Below, piece by piece: positions 5,978-8,285 of a DNA stretch of 8,285 nt. Under the pieces are notes generated by a model. That model made no database searches. It saw only the letters and a program-made list of their open reading frames with translations, and was not told where the DNA came from. The stretch spans positions 1 through 8,285 of the forward strand of contig DAOTUB010000180.1 of NCBI GenBank assembly GCA_034437455.1. Reading direction: 5' to 3'. The position numbers and the translations under genes are program-made. The stretch's first letter is position 1, and each line of letters begins with the position of its first letter. The DNA is from DAOTUB01 sp034437455 (GTDB lineage: Bacteria > Chloroflexota > Anaerolineae > B4-G1).

Positions 5978-6231
5978 AACGCCCTCCAAGTATTAATTAA
6001 GCTATTTTGTGAAAAAATCTCAAAAACACTGCCTTGTAACATTATAATACAGTTTTTGTGATATGGCAAGAGGTTTACGAGATTGGCGTCGGTGAGGTAC
6101 GAAAGGAAACGCTGCAAGCGGGCCAGGGCGCGCTCTTTAATCTCGTGGAGCGCGTTCCACGAACTCTTGGGCACGCGTACGATGGTCGCGGCGACGTCGT
6201 AGACAGTGTCCTTTTGGAGCGGGAGTGATGA
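5971..6231 (-). pseudogene. Unidentified coding remnant upstream of rloA
   Basis: An open frame runs from just inside the hairpin repeat (TGA in frame at about 6237) to TAA at 5971-5973, overlapping the rloA ATG. From ~6220 to ~6065 its codons are strongly GC3-rich, as in real genes here, and read KDTVYDVAATIVRVPKSSW, then ALHEIKERALARLQRFLSYL. From ~6065 onward the codons turn AT-rich and contain the rloA promoter, so that part is probably not coding. It has no start codon with a ribosome binding site; the first GTG is at 6174. I take it as the 3' part of a gene whose front was lost where the hairpin repeats now lie. I do not recognise the family. Confidence 0.35.
6041..6069 (-). promoter_or_regulatory. 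Near-consensus promoter of rloA
   Basis: On the minus strand TTGCCA (6064-6069) and a perfect TATAAT (6041-6046) are separated by 17 bp. Transcription should begin near 6034, giving a leader of about 57 nt before the ATG at 5977. This is the strongest promoter in the window. It would let the ATPase be expressed independently of the broken genes upstream. Confidence 0.7.
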
Positions 6232-6235
6232 TCTT

Positions 6236-6472
6236 CAACCGCTCGCAGCAGGTTTGTAACCTGCGTTCTTGGCGCGGCAAGCCGGTTTTGATCATCATCT
6301 CCTGTGTAAACCACACCAGCGGCGGGGTTGCAAACCCCGCCGGAGCCGAGTTGTAGTTGTCAACCGCTCGCAGCAGGTTTGCAACCTGCGTCCTTGGCGC
6401 GGCAAGGCAGTTTTGATCACCCTCTCCTGTGTGAGCTGCACCGGCGGCGGGGTTGCAAACCCCGCCGGAGCC
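6236..6472. repeat. Two direct repeats, each with two perfect hairpins
   Basis: Units 6236-6347 and 6361-6472 are both 112 bp, start exactly 125 bp apart and match at about 101 of 112 positions. Each holds hairpin A, GCAGGTT/AACCTGC (6248-6264; 6373-6389), with a 3-nt loop. Each also holds hairpin B, GGCGGGGTT/AACCCCGCC (6321-6341; 6446-6466), with a GCA loop. Differences cluster between the hairpins: hairpin A differs at one loop base and hairpin B at none. No reading frame is convincing. The pair fills most of the gap between the hsdS stop and the rloA promoter and could end hsdS transcription. Such hairpins recall the REP/BIME class, but I see no linked transposase. Confidence 0.85.
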
Positions 6473-6482
6473 AAAAAGTGGT

Positions 6483-7367
6483 TCACAACTTGCCTTTGAA
6501 CGCCTGCGCCAGGATGGACTGCTCCAACCGGTCGAGGTCAGCGGCGACGGCAGCGGCGGTGCGTTCGAGTTCAGCGGCTTGGATCTGGACTTTGTCGAGG
6601 TGAGTTGTAACCTGCTCCTGAGTTTTTAGAGAAGGTACCCACAAGTCGATCTTTCGGAGAATTCCAAGATTAATGTTTCGTTGAGCTGCGTACGGAGCGA
6701 CTGACTCAAGGTGAGATTGCATAAAACATAACTGCCAATACAAAAAATCAGAGCATATTTTGTCAGTGTCGGGCGTTATCCCAACTAGGCTGTCAGGAAA
6801 GCAAGCGTCGAATGAGAGAATTCCAACAGCTCCGATAGTGGCAGCGATGCTGATAACAATGGTTCCAACAGGAAATAAGCGGCTTATGGCGAGGCCCTCT
6901 TTATTCAAAGTGTCCATGTGAGTAGTGATGTTCTTGCTGTAATCTTTGGGAATATCACCAATTTGCATCCAGGGAATGTCTCCACCAAAGAATTGAGGAT
7001 CATTTCTGGGTCTGTGAGAGAATTTTCCACGCTGCAATCGACATACCTTACCGAGACCTTTTACTTGGTCGGAAGAAATGCCAGAGACCTCAAATCCTTC
7101 TCGAATTTCTCCAAAGGTCTTCCATAGCGCTGCATCCATCAACCGCTCCGCGTCGTGGGCGAGGGCGGCGTGGAGACGGCGGGCCGCGCCGAGTTCCGCG
7201 AACAGCCCCTCGATGCGGGCGACGATGCGGCGTTGGGTTTTGAGGGAGCGCATTTGATCATCGAGGTAAGTTATGGGAACCTCGACCGAGCGTATGGTTC
7301 CCTGATTGATATTGGGTTGTGCTCCTCCGAAACTAATGTCAATCAGATCTTGACGCCGTAATCTTAG
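6483..7367 (-). pseudogene. hsdS: Type I restriction specificity subunit (HsdS), 5' part lost to an insertion
   Basis: HsdS selects the DNA target of type I restriction-modification complexes and normally has ~400-600 residues with two target-recognition domains (TRD). Here the frame opens in the end of TRD1 (DISFGGAQPNINQGTIRS, then VEVPITYLDDQ). It continues through the central conserved helix (TQRRIVARIEGLFAELGAARR), then TRD2 (IPWMQIGDIP, AAQRNINLGILRKIDLWVPSL), and ends in the second conserved helix (DLDRLEQSILAQAFKGKL). The NIN motifs of the two halves mark the usual pseudo-twofold repeat. The frame has no proper start. Going upstream it passes CTAA at 7364-7367 and meets TAA at 7383-7385, which is also the transposase stop. 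The methyltransferase and nuclease subunit genes are not in the window. An internal ATG at 7253 could yield a half-HsdS of 256 residues. Confidence 0.85.
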
Positions 7368-8285
7368 TTCGACAATGGCACATTATGTAGGATCTCTTGA
7401 ATTGGAATGACTATCAGCAAGTTTGCGTTTCATGCGGCTTTTGCGCGAACGGGTGCGGTTGAGCAAGTGCTCCGCAACCAACTGCCGGGCCTGCCGCTCG
7501 GACAATCTGGGCAAAGGCATCGCAGCGCGCAACATCGTGCGCACGTTCGCGTAAGACAGCGTCGGCAGTTCATCCACCTCCAAGTCGGAGGCCAACTGCG
7601 GGTCTCTGGGATGCTGTTGCGCCCAATCCACCTGCGTTTCGGTGATGAACCAAGACGCCAAGATGGTCATCGCCGTGTTATGTTCCCACGCTCGGTACTT
7701 CCACGCCTGAAACTCATCCCAGCCCAACTCCGATTTGGCATCTTGGATCGAGCGCTCAACGAAATACCGCTGGGACTCCATCCACGCCAGTCGGTCCAAC
7801 GAGGTCTCAGCCGATGCGTTGCTCAGGGAGGGGCTAAGTCGCCCGTCAGAGTGACGGCGGATCAGCAGCCATTCCTCTGTCGGTTTTCCATCACGCAGCG
7901 TCCACACCCGTCGTGCTGTGTATTCAGACTCCAGTTTGCCACGCTCGGTCGAGCGAATCTGCAAGGTTGTCCACGTGGTGCGCGAATCCTCGGTGATCTC
8001 CTTGACCTCAATCGGTTCATCCTCCGACAGCACGCGCGGCGTACTGAACGCTCGCCCTTTGTGGCCTTCTGGCGTAGGCGGAACACCCCACTCGGGGCAC
8101 TCCAAGTAGACCTGGGTCGTAATGGGTACGTCAGCCACATAGACAATGCCCGCCTGAGCCAAGTTAGATCGGAACCAATCAGCTCGCCCGTAGAGACTGT
8201 CACAGGCCAGATAGTCGAAGGGCAAGCCGTTCAATTGCGCTCGCTGTACCATATCCCATCCCAGTTCGACCTTGCTCTTGAATGG
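7368..8285 (-). mobile_element. IS701-family insertion sequence, right end only
   Basis: The element runs off the right edge of the window. Its left boundary here is inferred. The hsdS coding sequence makes sense up to about 7367, and the bases 7364-7367 read TTAG (CTAA on the other strand). That fits the YTAR target I recall for IS701-family elements. The sequence from 7368 (TTCGACAATGGCAC) would then be the terminal inverted repeat. The other end and the target duplication lie outside the window, so the border may be off by several bases. Confidence 0.65.
7383..8285 (-). CDS. IS701-family transposase, C-terminal 300 residues
   Basis: This DDE-type transposase catalyses cut-and-paste movement of its element. 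The frame enters from beyond the window edge (no start seen) and ends at TAA 7383-7385. Residues early in the fragment, FDYLACDSLYGRADWFRSNL, carry the second catalytic Asp in its usual setting. ESQRYFVERSIQDAKSELGWDEFQAWKY carries the catalytic Glu region. Then AWEHNTAMTILASWFI and a basic tail (RTRSRKSRMKRKL) follow. These are features of the DDE_5/IS701 group. The first catalytic Asp lies outside the window. The reading frame is uninterrupted, so the enzyme may still be active. The stop lies ~16 nt from the inferred end of the element. Confidence 0.85.
   Translation of the reverse strand, partial: PFKSKVELGWDMVQRAQLNGLPFDYLACDSLYGRADWFRSNLAQAGIVYVADVPITTQVYLECPEWGVPPTPEGHKGRAFSTPRVLSEDEPIEVKEITEDSRTTWTTLQIRSTERGKLESEYTARRVWTLRDGKPTEEWLLIRRHSDGRLSPSLSNASAETSLDRLAWMESQRYFVERSIQDAKSELGWDEFQAWKYRAWEHNTAMTILASWFITETQVDWAQQHPRDPQLASDLEVDELPTLSYANVRTMLRAAMPLPRLSERQARQLVAEHLLNRTRSRKSRMKRKLADSHSNSRDPT

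Noticed and set aside
5978..5989. TTG at 5989 as the start of rloA
   Set aside because: The codon overlaps the GGAGGG ribosome binding site that serves the ATG at 5977, where family homology begins.
6236..6472. Possible CRISPR array
   Set aside because: There are only two 112-bp units at a 125-bp period with internal hairpins, no short repeat-spacer pattern and no cas genes.

Overview
This window most likely comes from a GC-rich chromosome of a Chloroflexota-like (Anaerolineae-type) bacterium. The grounds are the high third-position GC of the genes, an IS701-family transposase, an RloA-type ATPase beside a type I specificity gene, and several dispersed non-coding repeats of kinds I associate with that group. 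These are the palindromic CATTCCGAGCG/TCGAGGAATCTC element, remnants built on CCACGGAGACAC and GACGCAGATTTT, and paired hairpins with AACCTGC/AACCCCGCC arms. The phylum assignment is an inference from style, not from a marker gene. The region is accessory: every intergenic stretch carries a repeat, and several defence-type genes are visibly broken.

Layout. 1-183: AT-rich gap with one degenerate repeat. 184-906 (-): ECF-like sigma factor with its own promoter. 907-1231: divergent control region. It holds the sigma promoter, a palindromic repeat region, and the vapB promoter with a perfect inverted-repeat operator inside its spacer. 1232-1887 (+): ribbon-helix-helix antitoxin and PIN-domain toxin; the toxin has all its catalytic acidic residues but appears frameshifted after its start codon. 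1888-2182: convergent gap with a terminator-like hairpin and a 92-bp long inverted repeat flanked by near-identical 15-bp direct repeats. 2183-4388 (-): probable two-gene operon of a DUF1186/SEC-C protein followed by a membrane-anchored NERD nuclease-like protein with a duplicated N-terminal module. 4416-4541: 126-bp inverted-repeat element with 34-bp arms. 4540-4674 (-): a 44-codon stub that starts inside the end of rloA, looks like the first ~25 codons of rloB, and then runs into a dispersed repeat. 4658-5977 (-): intact RloA-like AAA ATPase with a near-consensus promoter. 5971-6231 (-): GC3-rich coding remnant. 6236-6472: two 112-bp double-hairpin units at exactly 125-bp period. 6483-7367 (-): 3' half of a type I HsdS subunit, cut by an IS701-family element that runs off the right edge (7368-8285).

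How it fits together. The right half (hsdS, a remnant, rloA, rloB stub) reads as a decayed type I restriction / RloAB ('restriction-linked ORF') defence locus. The specificity gene was interrupted by an insertion sequence, and the presumed effector gene rloB was lost to a repeat, leaving an apparently intact and separately promoted ATPase. The left half adds a VapBC-type toxin-antitoxin pair and a NERD/SEC-C gene pair of unknown function. No single new system is proven. The most notable items are the orphaned RloA with its rloB stub, the frameshifted VapC start, the NERD protein's duplicated module with its SEC-C partner, and the paired hairpin repeats.
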